Below, one piece after another: positions 44,253 through 56,205 of a DNA stretch of 64,000 nt (positions are counted from its first letter, which is position 1; the number at the start of each line of letters is the position of its first letter). The stretch lies in the NCBI RefSeq assembly GCF_001411555.2, contig NC_049916.1, forward strand, positions 5,084,001-5,148,000. The letters run 5' to 3'. Position numbers and translations under genes: made by a program. Source of the DNA: Juglans regia. Lineage: Eukaryota > Streptophyta > Magnoliopsida > Fagales > Juglandaceae. The notes below the pieces were generated by a model. The model did not search any database and had not been told where the DNA came from. It saw only the letters and a list, made by a program, of their open reading frames with translations.

Positions 44253-45859
44253 TTATTTTGTTTTCTTTTCAATTCATTCATTTTCTTTCTTTTTGTTTGT
44301 TGATGTTTTCTTTGTTTTTTGTTTTCGGGTTAGTGTTATTTTGCCATTTCAGTTTGCCACCTCTTATGCTTACCGGACTGCCCACGTCACACATCAGGTG
44401 TATTCTACCCTCTTTAGTTACTCTCCATTCAGTTTTAATTTTTAAACATTTAGGACAATATTTTGTTTAAATTGGGGGTGGTGCAAATTATGCATTTACA
44501 AATGTTTGTTGGAACTCTGTGGCACGTTTACATGTGTCAAAATTTTTTTAATTTGCATCACACATGCATCTTTTTTACATATGTACTCATTTTCATTCAT
44601 AGTCATCTTCGTGAATTCACCAAACCCACCATAATCATTTTTTGCTTAAGTATTCACAGAACCCCTAATGCACTCATCCAAGTTTTGTGGTAAGATGGTG
44701 GTTTGACACATGTAGATAGAGAACTCTTTTACTTAAGTATTCATGTGAGTTTTGGAGATGATTGAGAGCTTACAAATACAGTAAATTGTGATAAGCGTTC
44801 ATTGATCTGTTGAATTGGATACTTCTTTTGGGAATATCATTACAAGATTTGTGGTAAGATGGTGGATATACTTGAGATATGATGAATGTCAACTTAAGAT
44901 TAACGTTTGAACCTTTCAAGCTAACCATTTCCATCATAGACCTCTAGTAGTCAACTTTGAACCAATAAACACATGTAGCTTTTTCTTTTCATATACCCAC
45001 ATCATCCATGCCCCTCCACATTGGAGTATAGCCTATATACTGATTTTTCTTCCCTTTTTACTTCCAAGTGTATACTAGGTGTGGAATTTACATTTTCTTC
45101 CTTTTATGTTGAGTTCTTTGAAAAAAAAAAATTAAGCCTGGGTAGAAATGACAAGAATACCAAAGTGGCGTGTGTTTATTTATCAAATTATTGAAAAAAC
45201 AAAAAACAAAAAAATAGGTGGAAGAAGAAGAAAAAGAATTATTATTCGATGATTTGAAAAGTTGGAGAGTACATCAAGTGAGAATTGTGGTCTATTGAGA
45301 TATTTAATAAGATTCCCTTTGTATGTACTCGGAAGTTTTTGAATTATTTTCATTTTTTTTTCATATAGCCCCGAACCCAAGTCACGTTACAACCTATTGT
45401 GTTGACCGTTCTTATCTTAAGTAAGATTTTGGAAATAGTGGTGGAAGTCTCATTTGTTAGTGTTCTTATCATAAAATCAATATTTGTTTGTTGCTTGTAC
45501 ATAATTACCTAATTCTCCATGAGAGTGTGTGTACATCCATTGTCAACTCTATAGAGAGAATCCTCACACGAAGCACTTTTATACCCGTGAGTTATGGAGT
45601 TGAACATTTCGCTTGAGATGTTCTTAATGTTGTATGTATCAGGACTTCTGGTTAGATAGATATAGTTTGGAACACACACACACACTCTATGGATTGCTAT
45701 AAGGGGATTGCTTGTGATAGAGTTATTGAATTCTTAAGATTGCTTTGATATGTGAATCTAGAAAGTGTGATTTGGTGGCCTTTGTGTGATTTTCTTTGGT
45801 CTCTTTCGTTGGTTTGGCATAAAAATTGTTAGGGACTAGTAATAAGCAAGTTGGGGGTG
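44250..45859 (+). other. 3' untranslated region of the Athila-like element
   Basis: Long non-coding sequence with an early TTAAATTGGGGGTGG word (44467) and the polypurine tract AAGTTGGGGG at 45848-45857 before the right LTR. This arrangement is normal for Athila-like elements, where an extra region follows pol. The short ORFs here have no recognisable content. Confidence 0.55.
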
Positions 45860-47215
45860 TGATAAGTATACGAAAGTGCACTCTAAATACTCTATTATTA
45901 GACTAAAATGCTAAGATGTGAACATAAATTATAGGAATTCATGGGTATTCTTGAATTGAGTTTCAATTTATTTTGGAATACTCTTGAGCAGATTTTTATG
46001 TTTAATTTCAAAGTCTATAAAAGAGCAAGTCAAAACCCAGTCAAATTCAAAGGACTTTCACGTGGGCAAGATGTTGAAACAACCTCATAAATTTCAACGA
46101 GTGTAAAACTCTTCAAATAAAGATAATGATGAAATTTAAGAGTAATTCGAATCAAGAGAAAAAGTCAATCCAAAATTCGCTAGAAGACAGCCTGTACATA
46201 ATTTAGTATTTTGATCATAACTTTTCCATTCAAATATTGGATTGAAACGATTCTTGATGTGTTAGAAAACTATTTTAAAGGGCTACAAATTTGTCTGTAA
46301 TAAGTATTGCTAAATTTGAACTTCTGAAGTACGTATGTAGCTGCCAAGATAAGTCATAAAATTTAGGCATTTTGTATGCGGGAATATGAAGACATTAGGG
46401 TTTCTTTCCTATCTTATATAAGCATTTTATTAGCACGAAATTGAGAGTTTTAAAAGAAGGGAGATGGCTCAGTACTGAAGGAAGAAGAGACGAAATTAAT
46501 TTCCATGGCCGTTGTTTGTTTTATTTTTTTTCTTGAGATTTTTGTTGTCCATTATATTTATGGGTAACTAAATTCTCAAGTAAGGTTAGAGATAAACTTG
46601 CACAATAGATGGCATTTTTAATTTATGTATTTGGCTTTCAATTACTAAAACTCTTTTGATGTTTTCTTCTCTGAATAATCATAGAATATATTATGTTTAT
46701 GAATTTAGTCATGATTTTTATATTGAATGGATTAGACCTTTGATTATGTTTAGATAAATTATTTATCTATATTGATTTAATTCTTTGTTGCAATATCGCT
46801 CCCTAAGTATATTGTCGTCGTTGGATTTTCTTAATAGTAATAATAATTTATGTATTTTAAAAGTGGTGAATGATTTTTCAAATGGTTACATTTGATTTAA
46901 TTTTGGTTTATAAATCTATACATTCCGATTGAGAATTTTAGGAATTGAGTTATTCAATGAATTAAAAATAATTAAAATACCGGATTTGTGCAAGGGATTC
47001 TCGACGCTTAACTGTGTCAAATTTGAATACTTTTTCCATTAGTCATTTTGTTTCATTTTAATTTACATTTAAAATTAATTTTTGTTCTCCATTAATTATT
47101 TAATATTTTTCTTTAATTTCTTTGTTCCTTCTACTATTTTTTTAATTTGTTTCTGTGTGAAATCGACACTTCAAAATTTTGCTACAACTACCGCATTATT
47201 CTTTGGGCATAATCA
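45860..47215 (+). repeat. Right LTR of the Athila-like element
   Basis: 1356 bp, starting TGATAAGTATACGAAAGTG and ending TCTTTGGGCATAATCA. It differs from the left LTR by scattered substitutions and a few small deletions, for example about 30 bp missing near 46650. Confidence 0.88.
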
Positions 47216-47366
47216 CGAAGCTATCGTCCAAAACATCTCGAGGTTAAAGCTATCATCCAAAACAAACCAATCGTGCATTTATTTTTTATTTTTTCCCTTC
47301 GTCAAATGCTCTTAAATACTAATCCAAAAGAGACAAAATTTAGATATTAAAAGCCATCAAACGACC

Positions 47367-47372
47367 TTTATT
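47367..47372 (-). terminator. Polyadenylation signal AATAAA of the minus-strand gene
   Basis: AATAAA on the minus strand, 104 nt beyond the stop codon at 47476. It lies 150 bp from the Athila-like element. Confidence 0.45.
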
Positions 47373-47475
47373 CAGAAAAAAGGAGGGCAAGACCACAGAA
47401 TTACATATCCAACTTCAAATGTATAAGCAAAGGTTAAAGATTCAAAGATCATATTTTGGTAAATGGGGACAAATC

Positions 47476-50400
47476 TCACATGGTAGCTTCAACTTCAGGA
47501 TCACTTTCAACTGGCACCGTAGGCACATTATTGGTACCCCTTAAACGTGAGGATACGTTGTCAATGGCTGAATTGAGTTGGCTTATCTTTGCATTCAAGG
47601 TCTGCCGAGTCTGCTGCTTTCCCGGAAAAGAAACGAAATCGGAGTATTAAAACTAATCAATTAGCAGAAAACATCGCACACGTGGTCGATAACAAGAATT
47701 AACTCCAAACCTTCGTCATAAACGAAACTGAATATTAAAACTATTCAATTAGCAGGAAACACTGCCACTGGGGGGTAATTAATAAGTAATTACCTCCAAA
47801 CCTTCATCATAATACATTGGTCGCCTGGCCTTCCGGAAACCATATTCATCTTCATTCAGAAGGGATCTTCTGATCTGCACAACAAAAAGAGCAAACCAGG
47901 ATCAAACCCAAACTTAAACCGTAAACCAAAACCCAGAGGCGTTTGACAGACCAAACAAATTTTTAGCCCAAAGGAAAAGGTGTTGTGATTGCCTCCCCAA
48001 GCAATGGATAATGCACTGATGATCCATTTTGCTTTAAGAAGATATCCGACAATGAATCATTATTTGGGGACAAAGTTATTTGGAGTACAGGGATTAAAAG
48101 AGCCATATGTATGCATGGAAATAAAATAGAGGAAAACTGCTACTTGTACAATAATATTTTCTCCATGCAGGGCTGGGGCCACCTTGGATTAAATGCGAAC
48201 ATAGTAATCAAACTTGTGGTGAAATGACGGCAATAAACTTTCCATGAGATAAAGAGAAAATTTGGAGTAGCGTGGATTTGCATGTATCTATGATTCTATA
48301 GTCATAGCATTGAAATAAATAGACTTCTCATGGCCAAGAAAGAAACATCGATTTCTCACAGGAAATAATAAATCGCATGGAAAGAGAATTGTACAGAAAA
48401 AACTAATAGTAGCATGCAAAACAATGTGCTTTGTACAGTTAGAAAGTAATAACTATACTCTAAACAATTCCGGCGCATCCCTGAGCAGCTGGATAACAGC
48501 TAAAAAGAGACTTAACATCTCTGTGCTTCACTATTGCATGTGCTTGATATTCATCAATAGAATTATCAAACATATAGTTTATAAATTTCCGTAAACCAAA
48601 AGTAGTATATGCATTCACCTGGGGAGCAAAAACATAAGCTAAAGTTCCAAACACGGCACCACCCAGAAGAAAACCAGCAAGAAAATCACCAGCTCCACTT
48701 CTGCTATCGCTGCTGCATATAGTTGAGAGAACATAAAAAGAAGGCCGATAAATTTACATAACCATCAGCACAGTCAAATGATGAAGTGCTGCTTTTAAAA
48801 AAAAAAAAAAAGGAAATAGCATAAGGCCACAGTAAGTAAAATTATCAAATTATAAGTTTCAATCAAACTCTGTACCACTTGTTTTATGTTTCTTTTTTAA
48901 TATTAATTAAGTCTTAAAACCCACCTTACACCAAAAATACTCTGGTTAATTGGCCTTTAAGATTTTGACTTGCATTCAATGTGAATCAATCTAGAGAAAT
49001 CGAGAAATCTATACCTGTGACATAACAAAGTACAAACAAGGATTTGCTGACAAGTATATGAATGTGCAGTAATTATAGGACAAAAACACTTAAACAAACA
49101 ATCCTAGAGTTCCTTCTTTCTTGATTTTTCTTGATAAGCAAAAGCTATGAGGCAAGGTAAAGATGGCAGTTAACCACAAGCAGAGTCATATAAGTGAAGC
49201 AAGTGCAGGCTTAGAGTAGATATTAGAAGCATGTTTGATGCTGAGAAATAGGAACAACCAAGTTTTCTAAGAGTCTCCCTTGTTCCTTTGGTTAAACCTC
49301 AATAGCTTCCTACGCTGCTTGGTAAAAATATACTCTACAACTTGTCAAACAATGTACATATAAACACTCTACAAGACTAGCCTTATCCACACATGGAGAG
49401 GAGAACATACAAAAGCTTTATAATATTGTTTTAGGGCACCGGAATGAAACCCATTCTTAGCAGAAGCTTTAAATAATATGGCTAAAATCTTTCATTACAT
49501 GCTACCATCTCCACCATACATGCTACTATCTCCACCATCAGATGGGGAAAAAGAGCCAATCTGCTAATAAATATAATTACTAGAACATGTGCTTTCTTTG
49601 TGTCATATCAATTGTGTAAAAAAAAACAATTTTTATCAGCTGTGGCAAATAAAAGAAAAGAAACTCCATAGAAGTCGAAATATGAAGAAATAGGTAGGTA
49701 TGCCTAAACTTTTTAGTCTAAGGATAAAGAAAGGATCTGATTGATAGAATAGACATGGTAAATACCACTGGTGAGGTTCTGGGTTTGTAAAATAAGAACG
49801 GTTTAGTTATTTCACAATATAAGATAAAAATAAGGGATCAACTTAGGTAACAAAGTCGATCCCCCCAGGTATTGTGCAGCAAAGTAGAATAAAATCCCAG
49901 ATAAGTAAGCATTTTCAGAAAGGAACTCTATCAGTTCCATAAATCAATTGAATCTTTGAAAAATATTTCTTTTGTGAGTTCTTAGTTTTATTTCATTGAG
50001 CCATTCAAGCAAATATCAAGCAGCTTTAACGCTTTGTTTTTGCTTCCCTCTTCCCCAGGGTAATTGCTTAAAGTACATGGCGCTACATGGATACGCCTTT
50101 TTTTCCTAGTTCATTTCTCAGCAAACAGATCTGATTCATTGCCTCTATGTCTTTCAATTAAAGATGTACTATAAATGATTAAATTCACATGGTATCAAAG
50201 CAGAGGCCCTGAGTTTGAACCATGACTCTATACTCTATCCCTTTAATTAAATATTCCATGTGTTGGGCTCACCTATAGAGGGAAAGTTTGGCCCATGCGT
50301 GAGGGGGAGTGTGAGGGATATAATATAAAAAATTAAATCTACATCTTCCTATAAGCTTAAAGTTTTGGGATAAATGGTGATCTCACACCCCCAACATCAA

Positions 50401-51310
50401 TCTTAGCTCTCCCTTGAATGAGACTAAGCTCTCAAATATCCTAAATTGAACCAATAATAGGCAACTTTCTAATGAACACATAATTTTTTTTTTTTTTTTT
50501 ATAAGTAAATAAGTAGCTTAATTGAATAGGATGAACACATAATTATTAATATAGCTTCACTATAACTCGAAAGATAAGTTTGAATTAACTCAAACTCAAA
50601 GCAAACCAAAAAATTATGTAAATAACGATTTTTATAAGCCGGTGAGTATGTAGATGCAGTATACAGACATAAAAATCAAAGTTAAATAGACTGAAGTCCA
50701 GAAAAAAGATATACTTGTACTCTGCACGAACAGATAGCCTGCGAGAAATTCCTGCCCGGTTCGATTTCTTCTGTATTATCAGTTTCGGAGTTTTTCCAAA
50801 TGAATTTGGTTTTGTTGACCAGAGCTCACGCGCATGAAGTTGCGATCCACCTATAAGAAATAAAAACAATAATTTACAAAAGACTTATGTAGAGAAAACC
50901 CACAACGAAACAATCTCAGAGCTCTTACCAAAACAGCATAAAACCAACAATCATTTGGCATCTTTGACAGTAACACGTTATTGAGCATTCAAAAGGGAGA
51001 AACAAGACAGAAACCCAATATCCTGCAGGGTTCCATGCATAGAACCCAATATTCTTTTTTGGAAAATCATAATACATCACAGAGGAATAACAATTCTGGA
51101 ATCAAAAGAATTCGGAACACAATGAATTTAACCCACAATTGAAAACAATACTGTAAAGTCATGCAGAAGTGTAGTCGGTGTTCTTTTATTTTTGTTTTCC
51201 TGAACCTCCTCCTCTTTTCCTCGTTTTTCTACGACAGTTATTTGTCAAATGGATAATGAAACCCTGAAAAATTTACCTGAGATAGACACAGGAACGAAGC
51301 AGGTCGCCAT
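47476..51310 (-). CDS. Small plastid-targeted membrane protein, five exons (At1g42960-like)
   Basis: Minus-strand coding exons are 51277-51310, 50715-50850, 48619-48712, 47794-47874 and 47476-47613. All introns are GT-AG, and the joined 483 bases give 160 residues. The start MATCFVPVSISGGSQ and the Ser/Lys/Arg-rich, acid-poor first 55 residues look like a plastid transit peptide. Residues about 57-88 hold one glycine-rich hydrophobic segment (GDFLAGFLLGGAVFGTLAYV) with FAPQ. A charged stretch follows (RRSLLNEDEYGFRKARRP, MYYDEGLE), then a coiled-coil-like tail (QTLNAKISQLNSAIDNVSSRL) and an acidic end. From memory this matches the Arabidopsis At1g42960-type envelope protein of unknown function. 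Exon 5 may start at any of three in-frame NAGs (47610, 47613 or 47616). Confidence 0.85.
47875..50714 (-). other. Introns 2 and 3 of the plastid-protein gene
   Basis: Intron 3 is 47875-48618 and intron 2 is 48713-50714. Both are non-coding. Intron 2 contains poly(A) and poly(T) runs and the TRIM-like relic at 50100-50390. An ORF reading through exon 3 into intron 3 on the minus strand is an artefact. Confidence 0.7.
50100..50390 (+). mobile_element. TRIM-like miniature LTR element relic in intron 2
   Basis: AAATTCACA is followed at 50190 by TGGTATCAAAGC, a tRNA-Met primer-site match. About 105 bp later comes the purine tract GAGGGGGAG (50301-50309), followed by a 78-bp LTR-like block (50310-50387) starting TGTGAGGG and ending CTCACA. 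The left LTR is nearly eroded; only its last part, ATAAATGATTAAATTCACA, resembles the end of the right one. There is no coding capacity. A tRNA-derived SINE is an alternative, because GAGTTTGAACC resembles a B box. Confidence 0.5.
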
Positions 51311-51570
51311 GAGAGACTATGAGATCCACAGAGAGAGAACGTATCTCCACAAAATACAAATAGCCCTACGCTTTGAAAGAAAGATGGCAATAATTTGATA
51401 AATGCGGGTAAAGGAAGGTTCATTTCGGAATGTCGGGTCTTTTTTACGGTAACTATGCTCCAGTCGGGTGGGTTTAAAACTCATTTTTGTACCAATCAAT
51501 AGAATCGCGACACGTAAGCATCTCAAACACATTTATTCTGCACCCGGCAACACCAAACCTGCACTCAGAT
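51311..51570 (-). promoter_or_regulatory. Proximal promoter/5'UTR of the plastid-protein gene (inverted-repeat arm)
   Basis: Reading the minus strand: GGTTTGGTGTTGCCGG, TTACGTGTCGCGATTCTATTG, GATTGGTACAAAAATGAG, TTTTAAACCC. ACGTGTC is an ABRE/G-box-like core, and a CCAAT word lies beside it. A near copy of about 95 bp occurs at 52315-52415 in the opposite orientation. There the corresponding TATA-like word is intact (GGTATAAAAATAG), whereas here it is GGTACAAAAATGA. The transcription start is not defined. Confidence 0.4.
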
Positions 51571-52314
51571 AGCTTGCGTTCGAGTCCAAACGATAGCTTA
51601 CGACAGGTTGTGCAAGCAGAAGTGAAGGGCTTTTCGATTTCTGCAAAGCTAGATTTCGATGCTCGAGGTTGCTGAGAGCAGAGGGAAGGGGGCGCGAGGT
51701 TTCTTACAAATCCATCACAGAATTCAGGGAAATTAAGCTTCAGCAATGTTGAGATTCTGTGGAATTACGTCTTTCAGTTTTGGGTTCCGTTCGAATCCTG
51801 CATATGAATCTTAGGGGTTTTACGAAGGAGATTCTAGGGCTTTTATCTGGTTCACTGTGGCCAAGTTGCACACGCAAACTCCAAGCTCTGTGAGGTAAAT
51901 TAATTGCCCAAAATTAGCATTTCAATGATTAAAGCCATTAATTCTGTTTTTCTTCGTTTATTCTTTTAATTTTCTTTGTTGTCTTCCGAATTTTATGACG
52001 AACTTGACCAAATTATGGAGGTTTAGTCGTGGTTGCAGAATTTACAAAGAGATCATCATCGACAAGAAGAGGGGTTTTCATGCACTGAGAATCAGTTAAG
52101 TAACTGCATATCGGTAAAATCCCTGAACTGAAATGATAACATTTATGGATTCGAAAGAGAAACTAAAGGAGGTGGACAAGTGCTTAGATCCTCAGCTATG
52201 GCATGTCTGCGCCGATGGAATGGTTCAAAAGAGAAACTAATGGTTCTGAAGCACAAGAAAAAGATGATTGCAGGTTTGGTGCAGGAAAGGGGAAGGGAGA
52301 GAGGAAATAGAAGA

Positions 52315-52415
52315 GTAGAGGTTTGGTGTTGCCGGTGCAAGAGAAATGTGTTTAAGATGCCTACGTGTCACAATTCTATTGGCTGGTATAAAAATAGATT
52401 TTAAACCCATCATCC
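52315..52415 (+). repeat. Inverted copy of the promoter-proximal block
   Basis: GGTTTGGTGTTGCCGG, CTACGTGTCACAATTCTATTG, GCTGGTATAAAAATAGATTTTAAACCC. It matches the minus-strand promoter block at about 51470-51565. No gene can be recognised downstream on the plus strand. Confidence 0.7.
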
Positions 52416-52584
52416 TACTTGAAGCTTTTCTCAAAGAACAATAGAGATCAGCCTACTGTACATTGTACTCTTCACACACTTCACATAGTTTTTTTTTTCA
52501 ACCCAGCACGTTAGATTTGCTGGGACTTCCACTAACAGCAGGCTATTAAGAAGATTTTTTCTTTCTCAAATATATGAAGAAAAT

Positions 52585-53180
52585 GCTATATGCCCCGCTG
52601 GGCTCCGTTGGATTGTAATATTTTTTTATCTATTATTTTTAAGTTTTTTTTAATATAAAAATTATAATATTATTAAAAAATATATTTTTAATTATGAAAT
52701 AAAATAAAAAATAATATTTATTTTACTTTGTAATTAATGAAATATTTTTTAATACTTTTTTTTTTAATTTTTTGATTAAGAAAGTATTTTTTAATGATAT
52801 TCTAAATTTATTTTATTTTTTAAAAATATTTAAAAGTGTAAAAAAAATCTATATAAAAAAATACATATAAAAAAGTATATATTAAACCCAACGGGAGCTC
52901 TTAGCTGGAGCTGTAACATGTCCAGTTTAAATATTTAAAAAAATCATAATATTATTAAAAAATATTTTTTTAATCATAAAATAAAATAAAAAAATATTTT
53001 TTATAATTTCTTATTTTATTTCGTAATTAAGAAAATATTTTTTAATATATATTTTTTTTACTTTCTTCTTAATAATATTTTAAATTTATTTTATATTTTT
53101 AAAATATTTTAAAATATTAAAAATTTATATAAAAAAATTATTTAAATAAAATATATATAAAATAATACTACAGCTCCCAT
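52585..53180. repeat. Two adjacent AT-rich MITE-like copies
   Basis: GCTATATGCCCCGCTGGGCTCC at 52589 and ACCCAACGGGAGCTCTTAGC at about 52886 bracket an AT-rich centre with TTTTGATTAAGAAAGTATTTTT. A second similar unit follows at 52920-53180, ending ACAGCTCCCATC. It is the same family as 12790-12990. Confidence 0.55.
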
Positions 53181-53199
53181 CACCCAATATATTATAGTC

Positions 53200-53998
53200 A
53201 TTTTATAAAAAGCACGTGTCAGATCTGTTCAATCATAATATTATTACTTTTTTCGAATGAGAACATAAAATAAAGAGAGCTTTTAACAAAAGAGTCACTA
53301 ATTATTTAAAATAAGTATAATTATATTCATAATCTTTATACTACTCATCACATTTATTTATCTATTTTTATTAAATGTGTGGTGTATAAATAATAAGTAG
53401 AAAAAATCAATTAATTTAAGAAGAATAAAATTAAAAGAAATTTAAAAAAATAAAAATAAATATAATGAGCGATGTGTGAGAATGATGAGTAACAAAACTT
53501 TTAAAATAATGATTATAAGAGTTAAGAGCAATGCTCCATTATCATTTTGTTTTGAATGTTGGAAGTAATGTAACAAAACGTTTGTTGGAGCAACTCAACG
53601 GCCACTTCCTCTGATATATTATTTATTTATAATGCAATTCTAATTATGGGGAGAAAACAAGAAGAAAGGGCCTTTAGCTATTTACATGATACTTGTGCAC
53701 AACTCCCTCTTTGGCATTATGTTTCTAGAATATATATATGGCATATCGGTATTTCAGAAGGGTACTTTCGGCAGAAAAGCATGGATTTTTCTTTTTGAGA
53801 AACCACACTCACTGCATCCGAAGCTAAGCCCCAAAGTCTACATGCCTTTGATTTTTCCGCCTTATAATTGCAAACAGTTTTAGACTTCTTTGTCGTGAGA
53901 ATAAGGCCAACAACAATGACAACTACCAGAAAGGAGAAAGAAAATTTTCTTTTTATTTTTTATTATTATTTTCAAAGGATATATTTTTTATTAATTAA
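53200..53998. other. Intergenic, no supported gene
   Basis: AT-rich. Contains a copy of the dispersed 'TTTATTAAATGTGTGGTGTATAAATAATAAGTAG' type sequence at about 53335-53520, also present at 13200-13350 and 20435-20640. No coding content recognised. Confidence 0.5.
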
Positions 53999-54187
53999 GT
54001 GTATAATGCACCTGCTTGATACAATGTTAAGTGTAGATATTGTAGTCAAGAGCCGCTCTATGGAAAGATGAGTTTCCTCTTCTCTGGTTACCTTCAACCC
54101 ACTTGTAAGTCCTTCATTACCTTCCATTCCCCTTTTAGTAAACCCACCAACCTTTCCCTTGTTGTATACAACCTCCGCCCCCCAAAA

Positions 54188-55036
54188 ATGTCGAATGCGA
54201 ACCAAGGCATCAACCAACTCATCGAACAAACAAAAGCTTTGACTTGGGAGGACATCATCCTGGTCCTAGCAACGAATACTGCAGCAAAGATTTCAAACCA
54301 TGCCCTCATAGGTTAGCTGGTCTCTTCTAAAGCCCTTAATAAGCACATTTTCCACTTTAACATTTGTACGGTATGGAGTTTCGCACCGGGCTTAAATATT
54401 AAAGACTTGGGTATAAACACTTTCCTATTTACTTTCTCTTCAAGTCTGGAAAAGAATAGAATATTTCAGCAAAAACCATGGAATTTTAAGGGATATCACA
54501 TGGTTCTCAAAGAATGGCCCCCTCGCCTTAGTATCCAAGAAATCGATCTCTCATTCTCAACATTTTGGAGTCATATATGTGGACTTCCATTGGAAATGAT
54601 GACAGTAGAAAATGCAATACAAATAGGTAAAGTCTTGGGGCATCTGATAGAGCTTGACTATTCTTACCTCCCTGAGAACAGTGTTAAACCTTTCATGCAC
54701 ATTAGAGTTGAAATCAACACTGAAAAACCTCTTTATGAAGGTTTTAATTTACCCAGAATCAACAAGAAGCCAACAAAGATTAGTTTTAAATATGAAAGAC
54801 TCTCTAAATTTTGTTATGGGTATGGTCGTTTGGGACATCTTCATCAAGGTTGTCCAATTTATACTAGTTCATCAGATGATCCTTGCTATGGTCACTGGAT
54901 GCGTGCAGAAACTGTAGATAACCGTCGCATGAACACTGGCATGATAAGGGCTGAAGACTCGCTTAAAGATCAACTACAGCCACCCTTTTCCTTGAAAAGA
55001 CAGCTCTCCTCCAATAACATTCAAAGAGACAAATGA
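54188..55036 (+). pseudogene. LINE ORF1 (DUF4283 domain and zinc knuckle), one stop
   Basis: The start MSNANQGINQLIEQTKALTW is followed by a stop at 54314 and continues in another frame to 55036. WSFAPGLNIKDLG, then IFQQKPWNFKGYHMVLKEWPP, IDLSFSTFWSHICGLP and ENAIQIGKVLG follow the DUF4283 domain of plant LINE ORF1 proteins. The zinc-knuckle-like FCYGYGRLGHLHQGCP has Tyr in place of the second Cys. The product would be the RNA-binding partner of ORF2. Sequence to about 56200 is a Pro/Ser-rich, repeatedly interrupted continuation. Confidence 0.8.
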
Positions 55037-55749
55037 AAATTTGACTTCGGCCATGAAAAATACTCCTATTGAACACCTGGGTAAAGGCAAGGCTGTTATC
55101 ATCAGCACTGAGAGTGGGAACAAAAAGGAGTATTGTATAAAAAAAACTTTTTCCATGTAGTACTACTGAGTTCCCGTTCAGGCAGGATGATGACCCTGTT
55201 CAACTTCCTGAAAAACAGCTTCTTCGCCCAGAAAGAGTGGACCCAGCCGTGGACTTCATACCACCACGTGGCATCCTCCAAAGTTTTCAGCAAGCAAATC
55301 TGACTGCTTCCTTTATTGATGACAATCATCTCGTCCCTCCTTTTACCTCATAACTGTCAGTTGATGTCAGCCCCCTTTAACTAAACTCGCCATTCTGCCA
55401 AAATTGTCAACCCTTGTCCCCTAAAGGAATTATCCGCCCTTCCTTCTGAAGTCAACCCAATATCCTCAACCCCTCCCCTTAAGCCTACAAGCCCAACCCC
55501 AACTCGGCCTGAGTCCAATCCCTTATTCCTCAATCAAGTATTAGCCTAACTCCAAGCCAACAAAGGCCCATTTATCATTGAACTGTCCAAACCAAACCCA
55601 AATCTATCCCTTTTGGTTAGCCCATCTGGACATGTGTCCATTGCCTTCAATACCTTTCAACTCAACCCAGCCCCATCCCTTCCTAATACCCAGCTCTCTC
55701 CTCTTCGACCCATCCACCAGAGCAATAACCAAACCTAGAGTAGGAGATC

Positions 55750-56205
55750 ATGGCTTCGGCATTCACAGTTCCTACATCTTCCCCAGCCTCATCCAATGAG
55801 TCAACCAAAAAGAGGAAAATCATAAGCCCAGCAAAGCCAGTCTCTCAATACCCGCACAAAAAAATCATTCTATCTTCCTCTATCACTTTGGCCGATTCTG
55901 ATACGGTCAACAAGGAGCATGAAGGAATCCATCATGCAGCTGGGTCGCATATTTCTACAGATACTCCTCCAGAGTTCAAAGCTGTGCCGCACCCCTCCAC
56001 AGGATCCCTTCCAGCCCGTAAAGCAAAATTGGAATGCCCACAGCGTAGGAGCAATAGGAACAGCTTGACCGCTCACTATGCTCCATACCAAAGGCAAGCC
56101 TTGACAGTTTCTGGTAATATAGTCCAGACTCAAACCATGAATCTTTTTCCCATTAATCCAATGACTGGAGTGGCAGGGTCTTCACTGCCACCAAAAAATC
56201 CATGA
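55750..56205 (+). pseudogene. LINE ORF1 C-terminal Ser/Pro-rich segment
   Basis: A 151-residue open segment starts MASAFTVPTSSPASSNESTK, is rich in Ser, Pro and Lys, and ends overlapping the ORF2 start (56202). Plant LINE ORF1 proteins commonly have such a disordered C-terminal part, and the stops upstream (55037-55740) separate it from the domain portion. It has no recognisable domain of its own. Confidence 0.5.

Larger units (their letters stand above)
40211..47215 (+). mobile_element. Athila-like Ty3/gypsy element with both LTRs and a 5-bp target duplication, lacking pol
   Basis: Left LTR is 40211-41601 and right LTR 45860-47215, both starting TGAT and ending CA. The bases CGAAG precede the left LTR (40206-40210) and follow the right LTR (47216-47220), a perfect 5-bp target-site duplication. 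A primer site resembling the tRNA-Asp type (TTTTGGTGCCGTTGCC) follows the left LTR. The polypurine tract AAGTTGGGGG directly precedes the right LTR. Inside are gag and protease remnants, but no RT, RNase H or integrase. Sequence after the protease (44030) passes straight to 3' untranslated sequence. It must have depended on another element for its enzymes, or lost pol after insertion. Confidence 0.88.
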
